A DNA stretch of 48,022 nt from Polyangiaceae bacterium. GTDB lineage: Bacteria > Myxococcota_A > Polyangia > Nannocystales > Nannocystaceae. The position numbers and the translations under genes are program-made. Of the stretch, positions 1 through 10,399 are shown piece by piece. The DNA lies in contig JALSIN010000379.1 of NCBI GenBank assembly GCA_026989935.1, positions 1 through 48,022 on the forward strand, read 5' to 3'. The notes under the pieces are model-generated. The model worked only from the letters and a program-made list of their open reading frames with translations, ran no database searches and was not told the DNA's origin. Numbering within the stretch: position 1 is the stretch's first letter; each line of letters starts with the position of its first letter.

Positions 1-2
1 CG

Positions 3-1637
3 GCGTGCGAGGCGACGGCGCAGGAACTGGGGGACGCCTGGAGCGAGGAGGTGGCGGCGTCGGTGCGGTCGGGACTTGCGGGGACGGGGATCCCGTACGC
101 GGCGGACGCGGCCGAGCGGGCGGTGGGGTACCTGGCCGAGCAGGCGGAGGCGTGGCGTTCGGCGCGGGTGGCGGCGTGCCTGGCGTCGGAGGTGCAGCGG
201 CGGTGGACGCCAAAGCTGTACGCGCGGTCGCGGTGGTGCCTGGAGGACCGCCGGTTGGAGCTGGGCGCGCTGGCGCGGGAGCTGGCGTCGCCGCCGCCGT
301 CGCAGGAGGAGGCGCGGACGGTGGTGCAGAAGGCGGTGCAGGCGGCGTCGGATCTGTCGCGGGTGGCGCCGTGCGTGGACGCGGCTCGTCTTTCGCACCT
401 GCCAGACCCGCCGGCCCCGGCGCAGGCGCCGCGGCTGGCGAAGGTGCGGCGGGGGCTGTCGGAGGCGGACGCGAAGGCGCGATCGGGACGGTACGAGGCG
501 GGGCTCGCGGCGGCGCAGCGGGCACGGTCGGAGGCACAGGATCTCGGGTGGCCGCCGCTGGTGGCGCGGGCGCGGGCGGTGGAGGGGGCGTTGCTCGACG
601 AGGCCGGCAAGTACGGCGAGGCGGAGGCGTCGCTGGAGGCGGCGTACTTTTCGTCGGCGGCGGACGGGGCGTGGGAGACGGCGGCGCGGGCGGCGGCGAA
701 CCTGGTCCACACGGTGGGGGACCGCAGGGCCGAGCACGCGGCGGGGCTTCGGTGGGGGCGGCACGCGCAGGTGGTGCTTGCCCGGCTCGGGGAGCCGGAG
801 GATGGGCTGCGGCGCGCCGGTTTGTTCACCCAACTCGCCGTCGTGCACGAGGCCCGCGGCGAATTTGCGCAGGCGTTGGCCCTTCTCGAGCGTGCGCTTT
901 CGATTCGCGAGACGTCGCTTGGTTTCGAGCACCCGGAGGTGGCAGAGATCCTCAACGACCTCGCCGTCGTGCACGAGGCCCGTGGCGAGTACGAGCAGGC
1001 CCGGGTGTTGCACGAGCGTGTGCTGGCCATCTGGGAGACCTCGCTGGGCCCCGAGCATCCGCTCGTCGCGACGTCTCTCAACAACCTCGCCAACGTGTAC
1101 AACGCCGGCCGGCAGTACGAGCAGGCGCGGGTGTTGTACGAGCGAGCGCTGGCCATCTGGGAGACGTCGCTGGGCCCCGAGCATCCACTCGTCGCGATTC
1201 CCCTCGATCACCTCGCCGACGTGCACCAGGCCCGCGGCGAGTACGAGCAGGCGGGGGTGTTGTACGAGCGAGCGCTGGCCATCTGGGAGACGCCGCTGAG
1301 GCCCGAGCACCCGCGTGTGGCGCAACCCCTCGTGGGACTCGCCGAGGTCGCCCTGGCCCGCCGGGCGCCGGGGAAGGCCGTGCCGCTCGCCGAGCGGGCG
1401 GTGGCGATTCGAGCGGCCGGTGAGGACTCGGTATCCGCCGAGGCCCTTGCCGAGGCCCGGTTCGTGCTCGCCCGGGCGCTGTGGGCCGCGCCGGCGGGCA
1501 AGGGGCGCGACCGGCCGCGGGCGCTGTCGTTGGCCCGCGAGGCGCTCGCCGCCTACGAGGCCGCCGGGGAGGCCACACAACAGGAGCGCGACGAGGTCCG
1601 CACCTTCCTCGCCGAGCACGCCCCGGAGGCGAAGTAG
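3..1637 (+). CDS. TPR-repeat protein, 5'-truncated by window edge; probably the C-terminal part of a myxobacterial Ser/Thr kinase-TPR protein
   Basis: Frame is open from base 3 to a TAG at 1635-1637. It contains 42-aa kinesin-light-chain-like TPRs (e.g. GEYEQARVLHERVLAIWETSLGPEHPLVATSLNNLANVY). The upstream CLEDRRLELGALARELA-type segment is typical of kinase-TPR fusions. The kinase domain itself is not in the window. Confidence 0.8.
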   Translation, partial: ACEATAQELGDAWSEEVAASVRSGLAGTGIPYAADAAERAVGYLAEQAEAWRSARVAACLASEVQRRWTPKLYARSRWCLEDRRLELGALARELASPPPSQEEARTVVQKAVQAASDLSRVAPCVDAARLSHLPDPPAPAQAPRLAKVRRGLSEADAKARSGRYEAGLAAAQRARSEAQDLGWPPLVARARAVEGALLDEAGKYGEAEASLEAAYFSSAADGAWETAARAAANLVHTVGDRRAEHAAGLRWGRHAQVVLARLGEPEDGLRRAGLFTQLAVVHEARGEFAQALALLERALSIRETSLGFEHPEVAEILNDLAVVHEARGEYEQARVLHERVLAIWETSLGPEHPLVATSLNNLANVYNAGRQYEQARVLYERALAIWETSLGPEHPLVAIPLDHLADVHQARGEYEQAGVLYERALAIWETPLRPEHPRVAQPLVGLAEVALARRAPGKAVPLAERAVAIRAAGEDSVSAEALAEARFVLARALWAAPAGKGRDRPRALSLAREALAAYEAAGEATQQERDEVRTFLAEHAPEAK

Positions 1638-1741
1638 CCCGCCGGCCGCTTCGCCGACGCCGGGCTCCAGCGGTCGCGGTTCCTGGGAATCTGCGGCGCC
1701 GCGTCGGCGCGCCCCTTGCGCGGCGCATCCTTCCGGCTATC

Positions 1742-2575
1742 GTGCCGGACGTGGCCGACCTCGCAGGCAAGACGATCTTCATCACCGGCGCGAGCCGGGG
1801 CATTGGCGAAGCGATCGCCGTTCGCTGCGCGCAAGACGGCGCGAACGTCGTGCTCGTCGCCAAGACGAAGGAACCGCACCCGAAGCTGCCGGGCACGATC
1901 TACACCGCCGCCGAGAAGGTGGAGGCCGCCGGCGGCAGGGCGCTGCCGGTGGTGGCGGACGTGCGGTTCGAGGATCAGGTGGCCGCCGCCGTGGACCGCG
2001 CCGTGGAGACCTTCGGGGGGATCGACGTCCTGGTCAACAACGCCAGCGCGATCAGCCTGACGGGCACGCTCGCCACGTCCATGAAGAAGTTCGACCTGAT
2101 GCACCAGGTCAACGTGCGCGCCACGTTCCTGTGCTCGAAGCTGTGCATCCCGCACCTGCTCGTGCGCGACAACCCGCACATCCTGAACCTCTCCCCGCCG
2201 CTTTCGATGAAGCCCAAGTGGTTTGCGGGCCACGTGGCCTACACCATGTCGAAGTACGGGATGAGCATGTGCGTGCTCGGCATGGCCGCCGAGTTCGCCG
2301 ACAAGGGGCTCGCCGTCAACGCGCTGTGGCCCAAGACGGCCATCGCCACGGCGGCGGTCCGCAACCTGCTCGGGGGCGAGGCCACGATCCGGCGCTGCCG
2401 TACGCCCGAGATCATGGCCGACGCGGCCCACGCGATCCTCACCCGCCCTGCGCGCGACACCACGGGCAACTTCTTCGTGGACGAGCAGGTGCTGCGCGAG
2501 GCCGGCGTGACCGACTTCCAGAAGTACGCGGTGGACCCCTCGCAGGATCTCCTGCCGGACTTCTTCCTGGACTGA
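1742..2575 (+). CDS. SDR family NAD(P)-dependent oxidoreductase (HSDL2-like)
   Basis: TGASRGIGEAIA cofactor motif, VLVNNASA, YTMSK catalytic motif, and 'AKTKEPHPKLPGTIYTAA' as in HSDL2-type SDRs. GTG start at 1742 is inferred. Confidence 0.88.
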   Translation: MPDVADLAGKTIFITGASRGIGEAIAVRCAQDGANVVLVAKTKEPHPKLPGTIYTAAEKVEAAGGRALPVVADVRFEDQVAAAVDRAVETFGGIDVLVNNASAISLTGTLATSMKKFDLMHQVNVRATFLCSKLCIPHLLVRDNPHILNLSPPLSMKPKWFAGHVAYTMSKYGMSMCVLGMAAEFADKGLAVNALWPKTAIATAAVRNLLGGEATIRRCRTPEIMADAAHAILTRPARDTTGNFFVDEQVLREAGVTDFQKYAVDPSQDLLPDFFLD

Positions 2576-2590
2576 GGGCGTCGGACCCGG

Positions 2591-3769
2591 ATGCACGCCC
2601 GCCTCGTGCTGTTCGGGGTCGTCGTCGGCGGCCTTTGGCTGCTCGCGGCCTACGGTGTGGCGCGGGTGAGCTTTCGAGGCTTTCGGGCCCCGATGCGCCG
2701 CCGGTTGCGGGCCGTCGTGCTCGTCGCGGCCGCCCTGCCGATCGTGACCATGGTGGTCGGGCGCGGCGGCGCCGCCGGGCGCGGGTGGCTGCCGCTCGTG
2801 GGCTTTTCCATCCTGGGCTGGCTGTCGATCTTCTTCGCGGGCGCCGCGGCGGTGCACGGTGCGGCCGCGCTCGTGCGGTGGGCGCGGCGCCGGGACCGGA
2901 CCGGCGGGCGCCCCCGGCCGGCGGATCCCTCCCGGCGCGCGTTCTTGCAGCGCGGGGTGGACGCGGCGCTGATGGGCGGAGCGGGGGCGCTGTCCGTGGC
3001 CGGGTACGCCGAGGCGGTCCGGCTGCCGCGCACGGTCACCGTCGAGGTGCCCATCGCGGGGCTCGCCCCGGGCCTCGACGGCTACACCATCGTGCAGCTT
3101 TCGGACGTCCACGTCGGGCCCACGATCGGGCGCGCCTATCTCCAAGGGCTCGTCGATCGGGCCCGTGCCCTCGCCCCGGATCTGGTGGCGGTCACCGGCG
3201 ACCTGGTGGACGGCTTCGTGCCCGACCTTGCGGCCGAGGTCGAGCCGCTGCGGGAGTTGCACGCGCCCGACGGGGTCTTCTTCGTCACGGGCAACCACGA
3301 GTACTACTGGGACGCGCCGGCCTGGTGCGACCACCTGCGCACGCTCGGGATCGTCGTGCTGCAAAACGAGCACCGCGTCGTGGCGCACGACCGCGGGGGG
3401 CTGGTGATCGCCGGCGTCTTCGACCACCGCGGCGACCGGTTCGTCCCGGGCCACGCGCCGGACCCGGCCGGGGCGCTGTCGGGGGCGCCCGAGGGCGTCC
3501 CGGCCGTCGTGCTCGCCCACCAGCCGAGGACGGCCCGTGCGTGTGTCCGGGCGGGGGCCGGGCTCGTGCTGTGCGGCCACACGCACGGGGGGCAGTACTT
3601 TCCCATGAACCTGCTCGTCGGACTCGTGCAGCCCTTCGTGGCAGGGCTTGCCCGGGTGGACGCCGCGTGGGTCTACGTCAGCCGCGGGTCGGGGTACTGG
3701 GGGCCGCCGAACCGCCTGGGGGCCCCCGCGGAGATCACCCGCATCGTGCTGCGGGCGGCGCCCGCGTAG
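2591..3769 (+). CDS. membrane-anchored metallophosphoesterase (YkuE/YaeI-like)
   Basis: QLSDVHVGP, VTGDLVDG, GNHEYYW and GHTHGGQ motifs, preceded by N-terminal hydrophobic segments. Confidence 0.88.
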   Translation: MHARLVLFGVVVGGLWLLAAYGVARVSFRGFRAPMRRRLRAVVLVAAALPIVTMVVGRGGAAGRGWLPLVGFSILGWLSIFFAGAAAVHGAAALVRWARRRDRTGGRPRPADPSRRAFLQRGVDAALMGGAGALSVAGYAEAVRLPRTVTVEVPIAGLAPGLDGYTIVQLSDVHVGPTIGRAYLQGLVDRARALAPDLVAVTGDLVDGFVPDLAAEVEPLRELHAPDGVFFVTGNHEYYWDAPAWCDHLRTLGIVVLQNEHRVVAHDRGGLVIAGVFDHRGDRFVPGHAPDPAGALSGAPEGVPAVVLAHQPRTARACVRAGAGLVLCGHTHGGQYFPMNLLVGLVQPFVAGLARVDAAWVYVSRGSGYWGPPNRLGAPAEITRIVLRAAPA

Positions 3770-3785
3770 CGGCGGGGATCGGGGA

Positions 3786-4178
3786 TCACCGGTCGTCGCC
3801 GAAGTGGATCCGGATCCCCAGGTGGCTCAGCAGCTCCCCCATCTCGATGGGCTTTTGCACGTAGTGGTGGACCGTGCCGTCGGCCAGCGCCTGCTCGATC
3901 CCCGGGACGCGATAGCCCGACATGAGGATCCGGCGCGTCGCGGGGAATCGGGTGGCGACCGTCCGGAGGAACGACAGCCCGTCGTGGCCCGGCATCCGGT
4001 AGTCGGCGATCACCACGTCGCACGGGCTCGCGTCGAGGATCTGGAGGGCCGCCGCGGCCGACGGCGAGGCCAGCACCTCGATGGACCGCTTCCCGAGGAG
4101 TCGGCGCAGCGCGAGCAGGATGCTCGCCTCGTCGTCCACGAGGAGCACCCGCCGGACGTGGGAGGATCGAAGCGTCAT
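3786..4178 (-). CDS. single-domain response regulator (receiver only)
   Basis: VLLVDDEASI, VVIADYRMPGHDG, MSGY and QKPI motifs; no output domain. Confidence 0.85.
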   Translation of the reverse strand: MTLRSSHVRRVLLVDDEASILLALRRLLGKRSIEVLASPSAAAALQILDASPCDVVIADYRMPGHDGLSFLRTVATRFPATRRILMSGYRVPGIEQALADGTVHHYVQKPIEMGELLSHLGIRIHFGDDR

Positions 4179-4391
4179 TCGGAATCGTTGCGTAGCCTAC
4201 CAAGATTTCTTTTCTTGTAAATCCAGCCTGCGCCCGCACCCGCACGCGCGCCACGTTCCTGGGACGGGCGCCGCCCGGGCTCCCACGAACCCGCCGCCCG
4301 CCGTCCATCGTACGGGCCGACGGCGCGGGGACGCGCGAGCGTCCGGCGCAATGCGCGCCGCGCCGGTGGGCCGTGGTAGCGTCCGCCGCCG

Positions 4392-5144
4392 ATGCCGCGC
4401 CCCCGCACGGACGAACTCGTGGCCGTCGCACGAACCCTGCGCGACGAGACGAAGGTTCGGTCGTTCGGTCCAAACGTAGCGTATGTCTACGCGCCGCTGG
4501 TCTATGCCTGGGACGTCCACGAGGCGTACCTGCGGCGGTACGGGGGCCGCCAAGGGGTCGCGTTGCTCGTGGGGATGAACCCCGGGCCCTTCGGCATGGC
4601 GCAAACGGGCGTGCCGTTCGGGGAGGTGGCGGCGGTCCGGCACTACCTGGGGCTTTCGGGCACGATCGGACGGCCGGCCCGCGAGCATCCCAAGCGCCCC
4701 GTCCTCGGGTTCGAGTGCCCGCGGTCCGAGGTCAGCGGCCGGCGCCTTTGGGGGCTCGCCGCCGCCTGCTTCCCGGACCCGGACGACCTGTTCGATCGGT
4801 ACTTCGTCGCCAACTACTGCCCGCTGCTGTTCCTCGACGAGGGCGGCCGCAACCTCACGCCCGACAAGTTGCCGAAGGCCGCCGCCGAGCCCTGCTTCGA
4901 GGCGTGCGACGAGGCGATCCGGCGGACCGTGGATCTGCTGGCGCCGCGCGCGGTGGTGGGCGTCGGGGCGTTCGCCACGCGGCGCCTGCGCCGGATCCTG
5001 GCGGACCGGCCCGTACCGATCCACACGGTGCTGCACCCGAGCCCGGCCAGCCCCCGGGCGAACCGCGGCTGGGCGGCGGCCGCCCGCGCCGAGCTGGCGC
5101 GCTGCGGGCTGTGCGGGCGGGCCGGCGAGACCGCCGCTTGCTAG
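4392..5144 (+). CDS. SMUG1-type single-strand-selective uracil-DNA glycosylase
   Basis: GMNPGPFGMAQTGVPFGEV, EHPKRPVLGFECPRSEVSG, CPLLFLDEGGRNLTPDKLP and LHPSPASPRANRGW closely match the motifs I recall from animal SMUG1. Confidence 0.92.
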   Translation: MPRPRTDELVAVARTLRDETKVRSFGPNVAYVYAPLVYAWDVHEAYLRRYGGRQGVALLVGMNPGPFGMAQTGVPFGEVAAVRHYLGLSGTIGRPAREHPKRPVLGFECPRSEVSGRRLWGLAAACFPDPDDLFDRYFVANYCPLLFLDEGGRNLTPDKLPKAAAEPCFEACDEAIRRTVDLLAPRAVVGVGAFATRRLRRILADRPVPIHTVLHPSPASPRANRGWAAAARAELARCGLCGRAGETAAC

Positions 5145-5156
5145 GATCCTTTGGCC

Positions 5157-5807
5157 ATGGCGCCCCTCGCCCCCTCGCATCTCGTCCCCCCCGACCAGGC
5201 GCTGCCCGGCCGGGACACCCCCATGCCCGTCCCGGCGCGCCACCACGTGCTCGGCACACCCATGGAGGGGCCCTGGCCCGACGGCCACGCGGTGGCGGTC
5301 TTCGGGATGGGCTGCTTCTGGGGGGCCGAGCGGCTCTTTTGGTCCATGGAGGGCGTTTTCTGCACGGCGGTCGGCTACGCCGGCGGCTACACGAAGAACC
5401 CGACCTACCGCGAGGTGTGCACCGGGCGGACCGGGCACGCGGAGGTCGTGCGCGTCGTCTTCGATCCGGCCCGGATCGCCTACGAAGCGCTCCTGGCCGC
5501 GTTCTGGGAGAACCACGACCCGACCCAGGGGATGCGTCAGGGCAACGACGTGGGCACCCAGTACCGCTCGATCGTCCTTGCGACCGACGACGACCAGCGC
5601 GCCCGGGCGCTCGCCTCGAAGGAGGCCTACGCCGAGCGCCTCGCCGCGGCCGGATACGGCCCCGTCACGACGACCGTCGAGCCGCTTTCCGTCTTCTACT
5701 TCGCCGAGCCCGAGCACCAGCAGTACCTCGCCAAGCATCCCGGCGGCTACTGCGGCCTGGGCGGAACGGGCGTTTCGTGCCCGGTGGGGCTCGGCGTGGG
5801 CGGCTGA
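5157..5807 (+). CDS. msrA: peptide methionine sulfoxide reductase A
   Basis: [11 protein letters not shown] catalytic motif, [20 protein letters not shown], and C-terminal [14 protein letters not shown] with extra Cys residues. TTG at 5151 is an alternative start. Confidence 0.95.
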   Translation: MAPLAPSHLVPPDQALPGRDTPMPVPARHHVLGTPMEGPWPDGHAVAVFGMGCFWGAERLFWSMEGVFCTAVGYAGGYTKNPTYREVCTGRTGHAEVVRVVFDPARIAYEALLAAFWENHDPTQGMRQGNDVGTQYRSIVLATDDDQRARALASKEAYAERLAAAGYGPVTTTVEPLSVFYFAEPEHQQYLAKHPGGYCGLGGTGVSCPVGLGVGG

Positions 5808-5821
5808 TCCCGGGCAGGCCG

Positions 5822-6997
5822 ATGCGCCCGCGGATCCTGGTGGACGGCCGCCTGCCCGGTGCCCGGCGCCTGTTTGCGCCGCTGGGGGACGTCGAGCCCT
5901 TCGAGGGGCCCGCGCCGCCGCGGACGGCCCTTCGGCGGGCCGAGGCGCTGGTGGTCCGCAGCGTCACCCGCGTGGACCGGGCCCTGATCGACGCCGCGCC
6001 GCGGCTTTCGTTCGTGGGGACCGCCACGTCGGGAACGGATCACGTGGACCGGGCGGCCCTGGCCGAGCGCGCGATCGCGTTCGCCGCGGCGCTCGGCTCG
6101 AACGCCGCGGCCGTGGCGGAGTACGTGCTGGCGGCCGTGGTGGGCGTGCTCGCCGTGCCGCCGCCGGGCCCCGTGGGGATCGTGGGCTTCGGACACGTCG
6201 GACGTCGGGTCCACGCGGCGTTTTCGGTCCTCGGGTACCAAACGCTCGTGTGTGACCCGCCTCTGGCGGAGCTGCGGGCGCGCCGGGCCGCCCTCGGTGG
6301 CGGCGCCCACGCCGAGAGCCTCGCCCGCGCGGTCCCCCTGCTCCCCTTGCCCGACCTGCTGGCGCGCGCCCGGGTGGTCACCGTGCACGTGCCCCGCACG
6401 AGAGCCGGCCGACACCGCACGGTGGGCCTGCTGGACCGGGTGGCCCTCGGACGGATGCAACCCGGGGCGGCCCTCGTGCAGACGAGCCGCGCCGGAGTGG
6501 TGGACCTCGCCGCGGCGGTGGACCGGGGGCTTCGTCTCGTGGTGGACGTGTGGCCCGGGGAGCCGCGGGTCCCGCGCCGCCTTCTCGCGGCCTGCCGTCC
6601 GGCGCTCGCGGCTGCCACGCCGCACGTGGCGGGTGCGACGGCCGCGGCCAAACGCCGGGCGATCCGCTCGATCCAGCGTGCGCTGGCGCGGCACCTTCGC
6701 CGGAGCCTTCCCCCCGATTCGCCGCCCCGACGGGCCGCTGCGACGCTCGACGCGCGCGGGCGCACCCTGGGCGAGTGCCTCGATGCGCTCGTCGGCCTGC
6801 GCGCCTCCTGCCGGGCCCTCGCGCGGGCGGCGGCGACCTCGCCCGGGGCCCGGGTGGACCTCGAGCCCCTGCGCCGGCGCCTGCGGCCGGAGCTTGCGGA
6901 GGTGACGATCCGCGGCGCCGCCCCGGGCGTCGGGGCCGCCCTCGACGCCGTGCTGCGGGCGCTCGCCCCGTTCGACGACGCGGCCGGCTTCGCGTAG
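5822..6997 (+). CDS. pdxB: erythronate-4-phosphate dehydrogenase-like D-2-hydroxyacid dehydrogenase
   Basis: SFVGTATSGTDHVD, SNAAAVAEYV, GIVGFGHVGRRVHAAFSVLGYQTLVCDPP and TPHVAGAT are PdxB-like. Confidence 0.82.
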   Translation: MRPRILVDGRLPGARRLFAPLGDVEPFEGPAPPRTALRRAEALVVRSVTRVDRALIDAAPRLSFVGTATSGTDHVDRAALAERAIAFAAALGSNAAAVAEYVLAAVVGVLAVPPPGPVGIVGFGHVGRRVHAAFSVLGYQTLVCDPPLAELRARRAALGGGAHAESLARAVPLLPLPDLLARARVVTVHVPRTRAGRHRTVGLLDRVALGRMQPGAALVQTSRAGVVDLAAAVDRGLRLVVDVWPGEPRVPRRLLAACRPALAAATPHVAGATAAAKRRAIRSIQRALARHLRRSLPPDSPPRRAAATLDARGRTLGECLDALVGLRASCRALARAAATSPGARVDLEPLRRRLRPELAEVTIRGAAPGVGAALDAVLRALAPFDDAAGFA

Positions 6998-7008
6998 CGT
7001 TGGGCATC

Positions 7009-7620
7009 ATGGCCTTTCGCGTGGGCTCGAAGCTCCTGCGCCTGCTCGGACGAGCGGGTCTTCGGCTGGTCGGCTGGCGCGCCGCCGGCACGGCGCCCGA
7101 CCGCGGCGTCGTCCTCATCGCGGCGCCTCACACGAGCAACTGGGACCTCTTGTACATGCTGCTCGTCGCCGCCGAGCTGGGGATCGAGGTGCACTGGGTG
7201 GGCAAGCACACCCTGTTTCGGCCGCCCTTGGGCTGGTTGATGCGTGCGGTGGGGGGGATCCCGGTGGACCGCAGGGCGCGCCACGGCGCCGTCGAGCAAC
7301 TCGCCCGGGCGTTCGAGCGCGACCCGAACATGATCCTGGCGGTCGCGCCGGAGGGGACCCGCGGCAAGGCCCCCTATTGGAAGAGCGGCTTCTACGAGAT
7401 CGCGCGGGCCGCCGGGGTGCCGATCGCGTTGGGCTACCTGGACTACGCCCGCAAGGAGGGAGGGATCGGGCCGTGGGTCGAGGTCACCGGCGACCGCGCG
7501 GCCGACATGGAGAAGATCCGGGCCTTCTACGCCGACAAGACGGCGCGTCGGCCCGAGGCGTTCACCCCGCCGCGCCTGCGCGAGGAGGCGGCCGGCGAGG
7601 CGGGCTCACCCCGCCGGTAG
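7009..7620 (+). CDS. PlsC-type acyltransferase
   Basis: AAPHTSNWD (HX4D), VDRRARHG and APEGTR motifs. Confidence 0.88.
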   Translation: MAFRVGSKLLRLLGRAGLRLVGWRAAGTAPDRGVVLIAAPHTSNWDLLYMLLVAAELGIEVHWVGKHTLFRPPLGWLMRAVGGIPVDRRARHGAVEQLARAFERDPNMILAVAPEGTRGKAPYWKSGFYEIARAAGVPIALGYLDYARKEGGIGPWVEVTGDRAADMEKIRAFYADKTARRPEAFTPPRLREEAAGEAGSPRR

Positions 7621-8613
7621 CGCGTCGCACGTGGTCTCGATGAGGGACAGGGCCTCGTCGAAGAACGGCGCGTAGTCGGGGGCGCACACGTCGCCGACCA
7701 TCCCGTTGGGCCCGAACAGATCCGTGAACGCGATGATCTGGCTCGCGATCTGGGCGCCCTCGCTGCCGTTCCACTGAAACGGCGGGCACAGGTTCGGCTT
7801 CGGGTGCCCCACGAGGGACAGGACGATCACCCGGGCCGGGTCGCCGCCGGCGCGCGCCACCAGGTCCTCGTACCAGTCGCCGGGGGTGCCCGGGGTGTCT
7901 TCGAGATCGTCTTCGTCCGTGACGATCACCGTCACGAGCACGGCGTCGGCGCGGCGAAACCCCGCGTTGCAGCCGTTCTCGGCGAGATTCGCCGGGGCGA
8001 GGGCTTCGAGGGCGGCGAGCACCGGCCGCTCCTTCGGGTCGCCCTCGGTGCCCACCTGCGCGGCGCAGGCGAAGTCCGCCACGAGGTCGTCGGCCCCGGT
8101 GAGGTAGCGCCCCTCGGAAAACGGCGCACACATGGCGTTGCTCGACCCTGCGCCGCCGGTCTTGGTCGTCAGGGCGCCGACCATCGTGCAGCCCGCTTCG
8201 TTGAAGGCGTAGGCGTCGGTCGTCACCACGCCGACGTGGACGTCGAGGCCGCCGTCCACCAGCGCCAACAGACCGTCGGAGAAGCCGGGGAAGCTGGCGA
8301 TGAGGTTCGCCTGCTCGTCGGCCATGCTGTACGAGTCGTCGATGACGAACAGCACGTCGATGCCGGGGCACGGGGCCACCTCGGGGACGTCCACGCCGCC
8401 GCCCAGATCGAAACGGGGCGGCGAAGGGGCGCCGGCGGAGGCGCCGCCGCCGGACGAAGCGCCGCCGGTGGTCGCGGGATCGGGCGGGGGGCCGGTTTCG
8501 TCCGAGATCGCGGTCGTCGCGGCGACGTCGGGACCGGCGAACCCCGCCGGTCCGGGGGCGGTGAACGTACAGGCCGACACGAAGGACACGAGGACCGTGG
8601 GGGCATGTTTCAT
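7606..8613 (-). CDS. vWA-like domain lipoprotein
   Basis: N-terminal [16 protein letters not shown] (lipobox-like), then [20 protein letters not shown] (MIDAS DxSxS). The upstream in-frame ATG at 8631 is an alternative start. Confidence 0.75.
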   Translation of the reverse strand: MKHAPTVLVSFVSACTFTAPGPAGFAGPDVAATTAISDETGPPPDPATTGGASSGGGASAGAPSPPRFDLGGGVDVPEVAPCPGIDVLFVIDDSYSMADEQANLIASFPGFSDGLLALVDGGLDVHVGVVTTDAYAFNEAGCTMVGALTTKTGGAGSSNAMCAPFSEGRYLTGADDLVADFACAAQVGTEGDPKERPVLAALEALAPANLAENGCNAGFRRADAVLVTVIVTDEDDLEDTPGTPGDWYEDLVARAGGDPARVIVLSLVGHPKPNLCPPFQWNGSEGAQIASQIIAFTDLFGPNGMVGDVCAPDYAPFFDEALSLIETTCDALPAG

Positions 8614-8938
8614 GCCACGGGGTGGATTCACGCGCCGTGCCGACCCCGGCGGACCCGTCCCGCGGCCGTGGACCGATCCGCCCCCGTGTGCCGCGCCCCG
8701 TCCCGCCGGTGAACGGCCCGTCGCCGGGCCGGGCCGGGCGTCGGCCCGGTGGTGCGGGATCGGGCGACGGCGCCGCGGGTCCCTCCGCCGCCGGCGGGGG
8801 TGCGCTGCGGCCGCCGCCGGTCCCGTGGGCGGCTCGTGCGTCCCGGCGGGGTGTGGGTCGGCCCGGGGCCCGGCCGCGGGCCCGGCCGGCGTCCCGCCGG
8901 GGCACGGGCGGATGCGCGCGTGCTACAGTGCCCGCGGG

Positions 8939-9637
8939 ATGCCGAGCGGGCCGAGCACCAAGCATCTGCCGCGGATGCCGGGGCGCAGCGACCTGCGGGT
9001 GCTGCGGCTGCGGGCCGCGGACCTGCGCCACGTCACCCGGCTCGTGTCGGGGGCCTACCGCATCGAGGTGCCCACGCGGGACCGCGTCACCGTGGGGGAC
9101 GCCGTGATGGTCGAGGTGACGCTCGGCCCGATGGAGGACGAGATCGGATTCGACGGCGTCGTGCTGGCGATCGAGCCGGACCACGGCGCGCGCCGATCGT
9201 GGGTGCGGATCGAGGTCGCCCCCGTGGACGCCCCGCGGCTTTCGTTCTTGCTCGACGTCCTGCGGGGGGCGCGGCGCGGCGTGCCGCGGCGGTATCGGCG
9301 GATCCCCGTGGACGTGCCCGCGCGGTGGCTGCACGGGATCCGTCCCAGTCACGGCGTGTGCCGCACGCTCAGCCCGGGCGGCGCGTTCGTGGAGACCGCG
9401 ACCCCGGTGCCGGTGGGCACGCACCTCGAACTCGAGCTGCGCGACGACCCCCGGCGGGGCCCGATCGTGATCCCAGGGACGGCCGTGTGGGCCGGGCGGC
9501 TGGGCGGACACCTGGGCTTCGGGTTCCGCGCCGACCAGCGCGGCGGTCCCGCCGGGGCGCGCCTGGCCGATCTGCTCCGCGCGTGGGAACGGACGGTCGG
9601 GCCGGATCTCGTCACCTTGGGTCGCCTTCGGAGCTGA
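8939..9637 (+). CDS. PilZ domain protein
   Basis: [14 protein letters not shown]...[13 protein letters not shown] matches the RxxxR...(D/N)xSxxG PilZ pattern. Confidence 0.75.
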   Translation: MPSGPSTKHLPRMPGRSDLRVLRLRAADLRHVTRLVSGAYRIEVPTRDRVTVGDAVMVEVTLGPMEDEIGFDGVVLAIEPDHGARRSWVRIEVAPVDAPRLSFLLDVLRGARRGVPRRYRRIPVDVPARWLHGIRPSHGVCRTLSPGGAFVETATPVPVGTHLELELRDDPRRGPIVIPGTAVWAGRLGGHLGFGFRADQRGGPAGARLADLLRAWERTVGPDLVTLGRLRS

Positions 9638-9700
9638 CGGCGGCGGCCGGGCGCACACCCTTCGGTGCGCCGCCGGCTGCCGGTGTGGTAAGGCTCCGCC

Positions 9701-10399
9701 GTGGCACGGCGCGTCCTGCTCGTCGAAGACGAGGCCGACCTGCGGGCGTCGGTGGCGTTCGCGGTGCGGCGGGCCGGCTACCAGGTCACCGAGGCGGGCA
9801 CCGGCGCCGAGGCCCTCGCCGCCGTCGCCACCGCGCCGGTTCCCGACGTGGTCGTGCTCGACGTGATGCTCCCCGACCTGTCCGGGGTGGAGGTCTGCCG
9901 CCGGCTGCGCGCGGACCGGCGCACCGCCGACTGCGGGGTCGTGATGCTCACCGCCCGTTCCGAGGAGTTCGATCGGGTGCTCGGGTTCGAGGCCGGGGCC
10001 GACGACTACGTGACCAAGCCCTTCTCCATGCGGGAGCTGCTGCTGCGGATCGAGGCGTTGTTGCGCAGGACGAAGCGGCCGCCGGCCCCCGCGAAGGCGC
10101 TCGCAAGCGGCCCCATCGTCGTGGACGTGGACGCGCACGAGGTGACGGTGGACGGCGTGCAGGTCACGTTGACGGCCCTGGAGTTTCGTCTCCTGGTCAC
10201 CTTGATGGAGCGCAGGGGGCGCGTGCAGACGCGCGAGATGCTGCTGCGGGACGTGTGGGGGATCGACGCGGACGTGACCACGCGCACGGTGGACACCCAC
10301 GTCAAGCGCCTGCGACAGAAGCTCGGCCCGGCGGGCGCCGCGGTGGAGACCGTTCGGGGGGTGGGGTACCGGTTTCGGGAGGGTGGCTCGGAATCGTGA
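9701..10399 (+). CDS. phoB: OmpR/PhoB-family response regulator (likely PhoB-like)
   Basis: [42 protein letters not shown], and a winged-helix domain ending [14 protein letters not shown]...VRGVGYRF. Immediately upstream of the pst operon. Confidence 0.82.
   Translation: MARRVLLVEDEADLRASVAFAVRRAGYQVTEAGTGAEALAAVATAPVPDVVVLDVMLPDLSGVEVCRRLRADRRTADCGVVMLTARSEEFDRVLGFEAGADDYVTKPFSMRELLLRIEALLRRTKRPPAPAKALASGPIVVDVDAHEVTVDGVQVTLTALEFRLLVTLMERRGRVQTREMLLRDVWGIDADVTTRTVDTHVKRLRQKLGPAGAAVETVRGVGYRFREGGSES

Noticed and set aside
9653-9678. Hairpin GGCGCAC...GTGCGCC after the PilZ gene
   Set aside because: Only 7 bp with an 8-nt loop and no U-tract; short GC palindromes are expected often here, so not called as a terminator.
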